DNA of 64,000 nt from an uncultured Lewinella sp. Lineage in GTDB: Bacteria > Bacteroidota > Bacteroidia > Chitinophagales > Saprospiraceae. How positions within the stretch are numbered: the first letter of the stretch is position 1; each line of letters opens with the position of its first letter. Below are positions 17,953 to 26,586 of the stretch, one piece after another. The notes beneath the pieces are model-generated. The model saw only the letters and a program-made list of their open reading frames with translations, searched no databases and was not told the DNA's origin. The DNA lies in assembly GCA_937873655.1 (NCBI GenBank), contig CALMYQ010000092.1, forward strand, positions 161,742 through 225,741, given 5' to 3'. Made by a program: the position numbers and the translations under genes.

Positions 17953-19008
17953 TTAATCACTGGTGATTTTCCTGGCCGAATAGATCGCCTCGCGCAGCAT
18001 ATTTTCGTTGTTGCGGCTGAAATAGCCCGATCGGTATGAGGATATCCGTCCGTTTGGGGCAATGATGACATTGGTGGGGAATCCTTCTACATTGTAAAGC
18101 CCCGCCACCCGGCGGCCGTTAGGGGCGTGGGTATAGGCAAAACGCTTCCTGGCGGTAAAGTCACGGACTTTTTCCGCGTTATCATAGCCGACCGCCAGGA
18201 ACACGACATCGTCTTTCTTACGGAATTCCCTGACCAGGGTATTGAGTTCGGGGATCTCCTGTTCGCAGGGCGTGCAGCCGATAAACCAGAAATTGAGCAC
18301 GATGGTCTTACCCCGGTGATCGGCCAGGTGAAAGGTATCACCGTCAAGTGTGGCGATGCTGAAATCGGGCGCCACGGGATCCTCCGACTTTTCCAACCGG
18401 GCTTTTTCCAGGGCGAGTTCGGCTTCATACTCGGATCGTTCCACGACCTTGAACCCGGAAATATCGAACAAGGACTCGTCAACCGGCGCTTTTTCCAGTG
18501 CGCGGGCCTGCACGCGGGTCCTGCCCAGGACGGGGTCGGGAAATTCGAATTCCAGGGCAAACCCCGGCACGTCGGCTATCGGGCAAAATGCCGGGCCCGC
18601 GGCCGGGCTGTACCAGATCTCCAGGCTGTCGGCGCCGATATGGGCAAAGGCCCTGTGGCAGGCATACCCGGCGATGACTTTCAGGGTGTCTTCGTGCAGG
18701 GTGAGTGGGAGCGGAAGCGGGAAGGCTGTTTTGAGGGCGAGGTCCCGGCGCTTTTCCTGGCGGCATTCGTAATGCAGTCCGGCGCCGAGGTCGTAGTACA
18801 TCAGGGGGCCTGCCGATCCGTCGGCGTACAGGTCGCGCATGATCACCCGGTTGTCTTTGACGGCGGCGATGCATCGCTGCGGCGTTTCGCCGGGGTATTG
18901 GGTCTTTACGACGGCGAAGTCGATGAGCAAACTTTCACTGGATTGGCTGAACAGTGCGGCGGCAGACGCCAGGAAGAAGAAAAACGGGATAAAGATTTTG
19001 AATCGCAT
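17953..19008 (-). CDS. Secreted TlpA-like thioredoxin with an unknown N-terminal domain
   Basis: From the ATG at 19008 the protein has 351 residues, with a signal peptide MRFKIFIPFFFFLASAAALFSQ. About 190 residues follow that I cannot assign; they contain GYACHRAFAHIGADSLEIWYS and resemble GLPGLI-type secreted domains, which also carry a GY(A/K)C-x-K/R-A motif. The C-terminal 145 residues are a TlpA/AhpC-TSA thioredoxin fold with FIGCTPCEQEIPELN, so the redox pair is CTPC. It probably reduces or oxidises cell-envelope proteins. It ends the minus-strand group toxin - immunity - this gene, but its base composition is that of the core genome and the link to them may be accidental. Confidence 0.75.
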   Translation of the reverse strand: MRFKIFIPFFFFLASAAALFSQSSESLLIDFAVVKTQYPGETPQRCIAAVKDNRVIMRDLYADGSAGPLMYYDLGAGLHYECRQEKRRDLALKTAFPLPLPLTLHEDTLKVIAGYACHRAFAHIGADSLEIWYSPAAGPAFCPIADVPGFALEFEFPDPVLGRTRVQARALEKAPVDESLFDISGFKVVERSEYEAELALEKARLEKSEDPVAPDFSIATLDGDTFHLADHRGKTIVLNFWFIGCTPCEQEIPELNTLVREFRKKDDVVFLAVGYDNAEKVRDFTARKRFAYTHAPNGRRVAGLYNVEGFPTNVIIAPNGRISSYRSGYFSRNNENMLREAIYSARKITSD

Positions 19009-19035
19009 AGCTGAAGGTTTATGGAAAATGAACAA

Positions 19036-19707
19036 TTACCGGACATAATAATGTTTGATCGCTTCGATCGGCGTGATCTGCATGCCGGTCAGGCCGGCGG
19101 CTTCGATGGCGGTTTTTAGGTTTTCGGAGATGTAAATGCCTAAACCTAATAGAGCAAAACGAAAAATATCGCAATTGATAACATCTTGTTTCAAAACCAT
19201 TTTGGAGAAACCTATTCCATAAGGCAGTTGGATTTGATCTTTTGCGATTTTGTAGTCTTCAAGGGAGTTGATGTCCAGTTTTTCTTTGAAAAATCCGAAA
19301 TGCGCTCTTATGAAATCTGATCTTTCGAAATCAACGAACTCTTCTTCCACCGGGGGGTAAAAATAAACCAGATAATAATTGAATTCAACACCTTTATGAA
19401 ACACCCTTGCCGGAAAAACCTGGTGGTTAGGTAGGGAAAAATCCTTCATTAAATTGAAAAATTTTGGAGATATTGTAATCATTCGAGAGTTAACAAAAAC
19501 GTTATTCAACCAATCCGTTTTCCGAGCTTTAGCTTCCAATTTAAATGCAGGTGGAACAAAACTAAAGTCAACGCGATCTTTGAGAGGCAATTTACTTATG
19601 GACTCATATTGTTCCGTTGTTGAAAACTCGGTGACTATGGTCTGGACCTGACCGGAAATACCGATTTCTCGCAGATCTGTTGAATTAGTTATTCTATAAT
19701 AATGCAT
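19036..19707 (-). CDS. Putative immunity protein for the upstream AHH-nuclease toxin
   Basis: This 223-residue soluble protein has no signal peptide. Its closing part, ENLKTAIEAAGLTGMQITPI, resembles the end of Imm11/Imm43-like and DUF1629 immunity proteins, where a helix and (A/G)LTGxxFxPI close the fold. It lies directly downstream of the AHH-domain toxin gene on the same strand, the expected place of an immunity gene. It is clearly richer in A+T than the flanking genes, a sign of transfer. I infer that it binds and blocks the nuclease domain. The family assignment rests on a short motif seen by eye, so the specific family is uncertain while the immunity role is likely from context. Confidence 0.6.
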   Translation of the reverse strand: MHYYRITNSTDLREIGISGQVQTIVTEFSTTEQYESISKLPLKDRVDFSFVPPAFKLEAKARKTDWLNNVFVNSRMITISPKFFNLMKDFSLPNHQVFPARVFHKGVEFNYYLVYFYPPVEEEFVDFERSDFIRAHFGFFKEKLDINSLEDYKIAKDQIQLPYGIGFSKMVLKQDVINCDIFRFALLGLGIYISENLKTAIEAAGLTGMQITPIEAIKHYYVR

Positions 19708-20012
19708 GACAACGCGCTTTAAAGGTCAAAAGTAACCGGATTGACTCATAATGGTATGAAGACTAAGTTATAAACGTGGATATCACATAAGATCTCAAGT
19801 CTTCAAAGTCAAAAAATCAAATCGGATTCGAGACTAAAGAAACTGAAAGCTATTTTCATAGAAGTACTTTCTGTTTGAAAATAATTCGACCCAACCAGAT
19901 CAACTCAACGATTAAATTATCAAATCTGTTCTTCGTGGCTTGTTCTCAAGTCTTTGAAACCTTAATGATTGCATACAATTGAAATTATATGGTTGGGTCG
20001 AATTGATTATGG
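19708..20012. other. AT-rich gap between toxin and immunity genes
   Basis: These 305 bases are far richer in A+T than the surroundings and hold no open frame that I can support. The main structure is the 15-bp inverted repeat described separately. The gap is unusually long for a toxin-immunity pair, which normally overlap or nearly touch. Confidence 0.5.
19883..20004. repeat. Perfect 15-bp inverted repeat flanking 92 bp
   Basis: AATTCGACCCAACCA at 19883-19897 returns inverted as TGGTTGGGTCGAATT at 19990-20004, and a few outer bases also pair. The right arm begins 9 bp behind the toxin stop codon. It could be a long terminator-like stem or the ends of a small mobile or recombining unit between the toxin tip and the immunity gene. 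Confidence 0.7.
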
Positions 20013-22319
20013 TTAAAAAAGGTCGTTAATTTTTGTATTTGGATTCGAAGTTATTACATCTTTTAAAAAATTTGACAACTCACGGAGTTTTTCAGATGCA
20101 ATATTAAATGGAATGTTGTTAAGACCACCATATTGGGTTTCAAGAGAAAGCTGAATCTCATTAAGCTTTGCTTCCACAAATGCATCATACTGCGGATGAT
20201 TAGCATGCACCCCATCAGGACTCGTATCTGCCCGGTACTTGGTTACCGGAAGCCCGTTATCCGGATGATTCATGTGCCAGGGATAATCAACCTGTTTTCC
20301 TTTTGCCGCTCTTTGTACCAGAGGATGATCACTTTTGTTCCACGGGATTACATGGTGCGCTTCGAGGGAGCCATCCACGATATTCAAAACTTTTCTAAGT
20401 CTGCTGCGTTGACCGAAGGTAATTTTTGAATTTTTTACAGCAAAAGACAGGTTGTGCAGTTTATTCTGATACTTGACTATATATCCGGCCCATTTATTTG
20501 AAGTACTTACCCATCCCACAAACGGAAGAGTCGCAGCCAAGCTGAAAGATGCATTTTTCAAATCTCCTTCCATTACATAAAGAACCCCATTTATAGCATC
20601 AGCAGGTTCTCCTGCACCGGGGATGAACCCTATAATGTCTGCTGCAGCATGCACTTGAAACAGGGCTACTTTCCAATGTGCTACTAGCTGAAGTTGCCAA
20701 TCCGGCCATCCAGGATGGTCTTTCTTCAGCAAGGTATATTCCAGGGTGTAAAAAAAAATATAGGCGGGATCACCCGGACCCGAGGCCGCTTCATCATCGA
20801 TTAAAGGAAATTCAGAGGCATACCGGGAAAGGATCGGTTCATAATCTTCATAATCCGTGGAATTTCCGACACCGGCTTTATCAGAATCGATAACCAGCTT
20901 TGAAGCCAATTTTGCGGCTTTCAGTTCTGTTTCTCCAGAATTGTTTTGTTCGATCTCCTCATAAAATACCTCTATCTCGGCCATTAACTCCGGATGAGCA
21001 AACAAATAAGCCCCCTGTTCCCCATTCAGGCCCAGTTCCAGCATCAGGTTCCGGGCCTTGACAAAGCTGAAGGAGTTGAACCCTTTGGAAATATCAAGCA
21101 CGCCTGCGGCATACATCTGGATAACGGCGGCCGCCATTTCCAGGCTTGCAGGGCTGGTTTGATTTGGCGCCCACATGGCGAAGAAGTTCAGAACGTCGCT
21201 GTGCCCTTCTCCCAGCAGCCAGGCCAGTTCTGCCGAACCCAGCGGGATATCCCCCGTAACGGCGCTGATCTGGTCGCAGAGGGCGACTACCTCGGCGTTG
21301 TTGCCGGCGCTGCCGGGTTCGCCCTGGGTTGCGCAGGCCTCAAAAAAAGCCTGAAGATTGGGGATGCCGAGGTTGTTGAGGCCAGGGTTGGCCAGGGCAG
21401 GATTGCCTGCATTGGGATCCTGCGGATCCGGGGTGATGATGGTATTGGGGTCGGGCCACCACCCGGTGGTTCCCTGGGGGAAAATGGATGGGAGTCCGAT
21501 GGCGGGGTTGGTTCCGTCACAGGGATAGACAACCGTTATAACCACATTAAATTCATTCCAGCCCGCGGGGCATTCCCTGAAAGATAATTCTTCATTCCCC
21601 GGATCGGACTTTATTGCATTTGTCAGTGGCATGACGCATATGTCGACCTCTACCTGATCACTATTCCCGCAACGAAAGCCAAGAAGTTCTTCGGATGGCA
21701 ACAACTCGTCTTTATGGAGTTCGAGCCAATTATTGATATCGGGATCGCCGGTTCCGAACAGGGTGGCGTCGAAATAATTGAAAAAGGCCGACAAAAACTT
21801 GATATTGCTGATCAGCGTGGGGTCGAGATCCGGAAATACGGATTTAAGGTTATTTCGATCGAACAATGCAAAATACGGAGGATCGTCGGGAGAAACCCAG
21901 GTGAGGAGCAGTGCGCTCACCGCCTTTTCATCCAGCCGTGCAAAAGGCGTAATAACCAGGTGTTTGTCGCCTTCCACTGAAAGATAAACCTCTGCCCGGC
22001 TCCAGAACGGGTACCCCAATTGGTCGATCATGGCCGGAACGAAATGCATCTCCTTATTGAGCAGCAGAATGCGATCAATCACGATATTGACCAGTGAATC
22101 GGTGTAGGTGCGGAACGAAAAGCCGTCCAAAAGATAGGGGTGCTTTGACTCGGCGAATCCAATGTCAAAAAAGTCTTTTTCAGGACCGGCGAGCAGGTTT
22201 TTGGCTTCTTGGGCAACGCTCATCTCTGGGGTGTTTTCCGGGTAAACGGCGTCTTTTTTACAGGATGACACCCAGATCAGCGCAAAAAATAACGGGAAAA
22301 TCCATTTTAGTTTTTTCAT
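20013..22319 (-). CDS. Lipoprotein polymorphic toxin with C-terminal AHH (HNH/EndoVII) nuclease domain
   Basis: The start at 22319 gives 768 residues. A lipobox signal (IWVSSCKKD) makes it a predicted lipoprotein. About 480 residues of unassigned ectodomain follow, with a Pro/Asn-rich stretch near residue 290. A hydrophobic pre-toxin segment comes next: DIIGFIPGAGEPADAIN, then VMEGDLKNASFSLAATLPFV. The tip holds the AHH nuclease motif LEAHHVIPW (His655, His656) and later GVHANHPQYDAFVEAKLNEI, the pattern of the HNH/EndoVII AHH family. The design fits a contact-dependent or secreted DNase toxin. The codons of the tip are AT-rich while those of the ectodomain are GC-rich, which suggests module exchange. 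A long start at 22352 is possible but lacks support. Confidence 0.82.
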   Translation of the reverse strand: MKKLKWIFPLFFALIWVSSCKKDAVYPENTPEMSVAQEAKNLLAGPEKDFFDIGFAESKHPYLLDGFSFRTYTDSLVNIVIDRILLLNKEMHFVPAMIDQLGYPFWSRAEVYLSVEGDKHLVITPFARLDEKAVSALLLTWVSPDDPPYFALFDRNNLKSVFPDLDPTLISNIKFLSAFFNYFDATLFGTGDPDINNWLELHKDELLPSEELLGFRCGNSDQVEVDICVMPLTNAIKSDPGNEELSFRECPAGWNEFNVVITVVYPCDGTNPAIGLPSIFPQGTTGWWPDPNTIITPDPQDPNAGNPALANPGLNNLGIPNLQAFFEACATQGEPGSAGNNAEVVALCDQISAVTGDIPLGSAELAWLLGEGHSDVLNFFAMWAPNQTSPASLEMAAAVIQMYAAGVLDISKGFNSFSFVKARNLMLELGLNGEQGAYLFAHPELMAEIEVFYEEIEQNNSGETELKAAKLASKLVIDSDKAGVGNSTDYEDYEPILSRYASEFPLIDDEAASGPGDPAYIFFYTLEYTLLKKDHPGWPDWQLQLVAHWKVALFQVHAAADIIGFIPGAGEPADAINGVLYVMEGDLKNASFSLAATLPFVGWVSTSNKWAGYIVKYQNKLHNLSFAVKNSKITFGQRSRLRKVLNIVDGSLEAHHVIPWNKSDHPLVQRAAKGKQVDYPWHMNHPDNGLPVTKYRADTSPDGVHANHPQYDAFVEAKLNEIQLSLETQYGGLNNIPFNIASEKLRELSNFLKDVITSNPNTKINDLF

Positions 22320-22462
22320 ATCTCGTGAAGTTTTAGTTACTTTGGCCTTCACAGCAAATTTGGAATTCCCGGTTATATTGAAATTGAACTGCCCGGAATA
22401 AAAGTTTCCCTACGGGAATAACTTATTCCAATAAAGAATAAATCGCGCAAAATTCTCCAGGT

Positions 22463-22708
22463 ATGAATATCAGTGCCCGTATCAAAAAACGGCGGCTCGA
22501 AATGAATTATTCCCAGTCCTACGTCGCAACCGCAACAGGAATCAGCCAATCCTATTACAACAAGATTGAAAACGGCCAATGCCGTCGCCTGTCATTCGGG
22601 TTGTTGACCCGGATCGCTACCGCTTTGGAAATAGAGGTCGCAGTACTTGCGTCCCCCCCCCCCCCGAGATTTCCGCAACTCCGGATGAAGGAACCTCCAA
22701 CCGGATAA
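22463..22708 (+). CDS. XRE-family HTH regulator, reading frame broken at a poly-C tract
   Basis: As read, 81 residues: MNISARIKKRRLEMNYSQSY, then VATATGISQSYYNKIENGQ, an intact XRE/Cro helix-turn-helix of about 65 residues that binds DNA. The frame then enters 13 consecutive C residues and runs out in a Pro/Arg tail. One frame over, the same tract leads into ISATPDEGTSNRIKRLEDEL and a coiled coil ending at 22776. With 11 or 14 C residues both parts would join into a 104-residue regulator with a C-terminal dimerising coil. It starts 144 bp from the divergent toxin gene and may control it. Sequencing error in the homopolymer is the main alternative to true phase variation. Confidence 0.75.
   Translation: MNISARIKKRRLEMNYSQSYVATATGISQSYYNKIENGQCRRLSFGLLTRIATALEIEVAVLASPPPPRFPQLRMKEPPTG
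22653..22665. repeat. 13-C homopolymer within the XRE regulator gene
   Basis: Thirteen consecutive C residues lie at codons 64-68 of the XRE gene. Homopolymers of this length slip readily during replication, and here a change of +1 or -2 restores a longer coiled-coil reading frame. Confidence 0.9.
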
Positions 22709-22820
22709 AAAGACTGGAAGACGAGCTTAATTACCTGCGCTATCGTTTGGATGGATTGGAGGGCCGATTGGGGTGAGCCCAAAGCAAATGATAAACGAGA
22801 AATGGCTGCTTATCCCCCGG

Positions 22821-23612
22821 TCAGAAATACACTGCCGTCTCCGCGCTGATCAGCCGGTGGTCCGTCGGGATAATGATGCATTCGGCCTGTTCGATATTGC
22901 GGGTAAACCGGAGCGCTTCTTCTCTTTTGATCATATCGTCTTTTTCGCCCAGTACCAGGCGGAGCGGGATCTTTCCTTTCCGGAGGGCGAGTTTGATCTG
23001 AGCCGGCCGGACGGGAAAATGCCCCATGGCCGCCCAGGTATGCATCATCCGCAGCCGGCGGGCTTCGTTGGTCCAGTGGTAGCGCAGGTACTTCAATCCG
23101 AAACCGCTCATGATGCCCAGGCTGTAGGCTCTTTCTGCGATCCGGAGCGCCCATTTTCCGCCGGGACGGGAAATCCGGGTGAGCCCCCTGCGAAACCAGG
23201 CGGGAATCCTGCTGGCAACCCACATATCGCGCGTGGCCAGTCCGTCGGGCGCAAACAGGGTGACGCCGGTGAGCCGGTCGCCCAGTTCGGGTGTAAGCGA
23301 CAGGGCCAGCCGCCCGCCCATGCTGTATCCTACGCAGTGAAAATGCTGGGCCGGATGCCTGTCGGTGAGCTTGTCAATCCATTGCAGGGCATCGGGGCGT
23401 TTCCAGACCGGCGGTTCCCAGACGGTTTGCCCGTGCCAGGGCAGGTCGGGCGCCAGTACGGTCCATTTTTTATCCAGCGCTTCCGCCCAGGTGGCAAAAG
23501 CGTGCCCGTCTTCGCCGAAACCATGGAACGCAAGCAAAAGTTCGGGCCCTCTGCCGAATTTCCAATAATGAAGTCGCCCCTGCGGCAATTCTATCCAGTC
23601 GCGTTCCGTCAT
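22821..23612 (-). CDS. Alpha/beta-fold hydrolase
   Basis: This 263-residue protein has the alpha/beta-hydrolase plan. An oxyanion-region motif LLLAFHGFGEDG comes first, then the nucleophile elbow GYSMGGRLAL with Ser97, an acid residue in the VLGEKDDMIK strand, and a histidine near the end (PTDHRLI). No signal peptide is present, so it is probably cytosolic. The substrate is unknown; the family includes esterases, lipases and C-C hydrolases such as MenH. The gene stands alone, convergent with the XRE gene and divergent from the DUF547 gene. Confidence 0.85.
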   Translation of the reverse strand: MTERDWIELPQGRLHYWKFGRGPELLLAFHGFGEDGHAFATWAEALDKKWTVLAPDLPWHGQTVWEPPVWKRPDALQWIDKLTDRHPAQHFHCVGYSMGGRLALSLTPELGDRLTGVTLFAPDGLATRDMWVASRIPAWFRRGLTRISRPGGKWALRIAERAYSLGIMSGFGLKYLRYHWTNEARRLRMMHTWAAMGHFPVRPAQIKLALRKGKIPLRLVLGEKDDMIKREEALRFTRNIEQAECIIIPTDHRLISAETAVYF

Positions 23613-23685
23613 GCTGAACCTTAGTTACAAAGGGTTTGTTCTACACATACTTCAGCCGGTTTGAGCTGATTAATTTGTTGAAATA

Positions 23686-24447
23686 ATGAGATTTTTTCCG
23701 CTGATCCTGATTTTCCTGGCACTAAACGCCTGTACCGTAAAAAAATATACCGGGACGACGTCCCAACCCGTCAGCCACAAAATGTGGGACAAGCTGCTGA
23801 AAGAGCACGTCAACGATGAGGGCTGGGTGGATTATCAGGGATTCATAAAAGACAGCGCTCAACTGAACGGCTATCTCGACCTCCTGAGCCGCAACCATCC
23901 GAACGACGCGAACTGGTCGCGCGAGGAACAACTGGCTTACTGGATCAACGCCTACAATGCGTTTACCATCAAGCTCGTCGCGGATCATTACCCGGTTGAA
24001 AGCATCAAAGATATTAAAAAGGGGATTCCTTTTGTCAATACGGTTTGGGATATCAAATTTATCCGGATAGAAGGCGCCACTTATGACCTGAACAATATCG
24101 AGCACGGCATCATCCGGCCGACCTTCAAGGATTACCGGGTTCACTTCGCCCTGAATTGCGCCTCCAGGTCCTGCCCCAAACTGTTGAATGAAGCCTATAC
24201 GGCCGAAAAACTGGACCGGCAGCTCGATGACGCAGCAAGGACATTCCTGGCCGATCCGGAAAAGAATAAGATCTCTGAAAACAAGGTGGAAGTATCCAGG
24301 ATCCTGGATTGGTATTGGGGCGACTTTAAAGATAAATTCGACTCCGTGCCGGATTTTATCAACGCATATAGCGCGGTGAAGGTCAGTAAAAAGGCGGAGG
24401 TGAGCTATCTGGAGTACGATTGGGGGTTGAATGAAGTGAGGAATTGA
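23686..24447 (+). CDS. DUF547 lipoprotein
   Basis: This 253-residue protein has a short signal with lipobox LNAC (LALNACTVKK). It matches the DUF547 family through DEGWVDYQGFIKD, LAYWINAYNAFTIKLV, VHFALNCASRSCPKL and SRILDWYWGDFK. DUF547 proteins have a papain-like or transglutaminase-like fold with a conserved Cys/His pair, here plausibly the Cys residues of NCASRSCP. Their role is unknown. The protein would sit in the periplasm on a lipid anchor. Confidence 0.85.
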   Translation: MRFFPLILIFLALNACTVKKYTGTTSQPVSHKMWDKLLKEHVNDEGWVDYQGFIKDSAQLNGYLDLLSRNHPNDANWSREEQLAYWINAYNAFTIKLVADHYPVESIKDIKKGIPFVNTVWDIKFIRIEGATYDLNNIEHGIIRPTFKDYRVHFALNCASRSCPKLLNEAYTAEKLDRQLDDAARTFLADPEKNKISENKVEVSRILDWYWGDFKDKFDSVPDFINAYSAVKVSKKAEVSYLEYDWGLNEVRN

Positions 24448-24553
24448 GGAATTGAGGAATCGAGTAACTGAGCCTGCCTGCGTGCCGTCGCCATAGGCTT
24501 TGGCCGCCGGAGACCGGCAAGGCAGGGAATGAAGGAAACACATCTGCGGTATT
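24448..24553. repeat. Short intergenic repeats between convergent genes (GAGGAATT repeat and a REP-like unit)
   Basis: Immediately behind the DUF547 stop lies a threefold GAGGAATT/C repeat. Its reverse complement recurs at 58050-58080, 58310-58335 and 62455-62490. It is followed by a palindromic unit with GCCTGCC ... GGCAAGGCAGG and the core GGCTTTGGCCGCCGGAG, which recurs near 57985-58010 and 58235-58265. The position between two convergent genes fits REP-like elements. Confidence 0.6.
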
Positions 24554-25789
24554 TTACCGTATCGCAGCGGCTTCCCGGGCTACCCGCATCGGGATGCCGA
24601 CGCATTTCTTTTCCATATAATCCATCATTTTTTCGATCAGGGCTCTGGCGGACGGATCCAGTTGCTCCAGTTCGCCGCGGAAGACCTCATTGATGGCCTT
24701 GTGCTTGACGGCCTTGACCTCCTCGGGTACGCTGCGGAAGGCGATTTCGGCCTGTCTTTGTTTGAGCAACATCGGAAATTCATCCAGGAAAGCGCTCAGG
24801 ATTTCCCGTGCTTTTTTGACCTCTTCCTCGCGGTAGGCCTGGTTGGCCTGGGCCATTTTCCGGAGGCCTTCGATCTCGATGAAACGGACCGGAAAATCGC
24901 TTACGACATCCGGGTGGACGTTATTCGGCACCGACAGGTCGATGACCGTTTTTTCGCCGGACTCGCCGGCCAGGAGCCGCTTGTAAAGGTCCGGAGTGAT
25001 TATGGCTTGCTGTGCGCCGGTACAGACGATGGCGATATCGAATCCTTCGGTATAGCCGTCGAGGTCGGACAACGGGAAAGCGTTTCCATTGAACTGATCG
25101 GCCAGCCGTTGGGCTTTATCCAGGGAGCGGTTAAAAACCGCAACATGCTTCGGCTGGTGTTTGGCCAGGATCTTGGCGGCCAGCTCGTTGGTTTGGCCTG
25201 CGCCGATGAACAGGATGCGGGTATCTTCGTTCAGCGGTTTTTGCAAGAGTTGCCGGATGGCCAGCGCGACCACCGATACCGATTTTTCACCGATCCCGGT
25301 TTTGGAATAAACGGACTTGGCCGCCACAATGGCGTGTTGCAACGCCAGTTTGATGGTATCGCCCGTTAATCCCCAGGCTGAAGACCTTTCGTATGCTTCG
25401 CGGAGTTGCCGGAGGATCTGGCGTTCGCCGACGACAAGCGAATCGATTGACGCCGCTACCTCAAACAGGTGATTGACGGCATCCATACCCGAAAGGAGCT
25501 GAAAAATACCGGTATATTCCGTCAGTTGCGCTTCAGAGAGCCTGGGGTGGATCAAGTCCGTAAACGCCCGGATGAAACCGGCGTTCACCGGGTTGGCGGT
25601 CGAAAAGGCGTACATCACCCGGTTACAGGTGGCCATGTACATCAGCTCATCCAGGCCGAATTCGCTTTTAAGCCGGAGAAGCTTGGTCCGGAGCGCATCT
25701 TCATCGGGCGCCTGAATTGCCAGGTCTGCCAACGTGCTGAGTTGGGTATGTTTGTGAGAAACCGTCAGAATATGGAACCGTTTGAGCAT
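24554..25789 (-). CDS. hemA: Glutamyl-tRNA reductase
   Basis: This 411-residue protein catalyses the first step of tetrapyrrole synthesis from glutamyl-tRNA. The catalytic Cys55 lies in YMATCNRVMYAF. The substrate-recognition part includes VGERQILRQLREAYE, and the NADPH-binding domain shows LFIGAGQTNELAAKIL and FNRSLDKAQRLA. The C-terminal dimerisation helix contains RELEQLDPSARALIEKMMDYME. The family length is about 420. It is a single gene here, without the usual hemCD partners in the window. Confidence 0.95.
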   Translation of the reverse strand: MLKRFHILTVSHKHTQLSTLADLAIQAPDEDALRTKLLRLKSEFGLDELMYMATCNRVMYAFSTANPVNAGFIRAFTDLIHPRLSEAQLTEYTGIFQLLSGMDAVNHLFEVAASIDSLVVGERQILRQLREAYERSSAWGLTGDTIKLALQHAIVAAKSVYSKTGIGEKSVSVVALAIRQLLQKPLNEDTRILFIGAGQTNELAAKILAKHQPKHVAVFNRSLDKAQRLADQFNGNAFPLSDLDGYTEGFDIAIVCTGAQQAIITPDLYKRLLAGESGEKTVIDLSVPNNVHPDVVSDFPVRFIEIEGLRKMAQANQAYREEEVKKAREILSAFLDEFPMLLKQRQAEIAFRSVPEEVKAVKHKAINEVFRGELEQLDPSARALIEKMMDYMEKKCVGIPMRVAREAAAIR

Positions 25790-25930
25790 GGACGTTCATT
25801 TGCAATTGCAAAAATAGGGTCCAGGCCAACTCAAATTGTCATGATTCTGTAAACAAGGAACCGACGGCGCGCCTGAATTCGGGTTTATGGGCTGATCTTT
25901 GTCATCTGGCCGTAAAAATAAAATACAGGG

Positions 25931-26461
25931 TCAGGATTGCACCTGCGGCTGCCTGCGCAGCAAAGCGGCGGAAATAAGTGCGATGACGAGCCCGACCGGG
26001 AAGTTTTCCAGGAAGGTGAACCCGGTAACGGCGATCGGATTTTTGTAGATCTCCTTGAATTTTTCCATCTCCTTTACCTTCTGCTCGATCGCCTGAGCCG
26101 ACTCCCCGCTCTGGCGGATCTGTTCGACAGCCTGATTGAAATACGCATCCATCAGCGATTTGCCGTCGCCGAAATAATAGTACAGCAACCAGATGATGAC
26201 GTAAAGCGCTGCGGCGATCAGCGCGATCAGCAAACCCAGCTTGAAGGCCTTGCCAAAGGTGATCGCGCCGCCTGGCTGGTTGTTGCGGTAAGACCGGATC
26301 CCGAAAAAGATCATGGACAAGGAAAGGATCATGGTTGCATATCCGATCAGTTCGCTGGATCCGACTTTATCGCCGGGGGAGAAGATCCCCATTAAAGTGA
26401 GCATCAGAACTCCCTGTATGGCGCCTGCGATGAGGCCGAAAGTCAAGACTGTTTTTTTCAT
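25931..26461 (-). CDS. DUF4199 membrane protein
   Basis: This 176-residue protein has four membrane segments, beginning MKKTVLTFGLIAGAIQGVLMLTLMG. It carries the DUF4199 pattern: IGYATMILSLSMIFFGIRSYRNN before the second loop, then GGAITFGKAFKLGLLIALIAA. The family is widespread in Bacteroidota and has no known function. It stands beside a membrane-bound LuxR-type regulator on the same strand, 125 bp apart. Confidence 0.85.
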   Translation of the reverse strand: MKKTVLTFGLIAGAIQGVLMLTLMGIFSPGDKVGSSELIGYATMILSLSMIFFGIRSYRNNQPGGAITFGKAFKLGLLIALIAAALYVIIWLLYYYFGDGKSLMDAYFNQAVEQIRQSGESAQAIEQKVKEMEKFKEIYKNPIAVTGFTFLENFPVGLVIALISAALLRRQPQVQS

Positions 26462-26586
26462 TGTTCGTACGGATTTGATTTGATGGGACGAAAGTAGACC
26501 GGTGATCGGAAAATGGGCTCACCCGAAAGGACCATTCTGGCCGGCGACGGCTAAAATCATGCTAAAGTATGACCAGGGGAGCCTTC

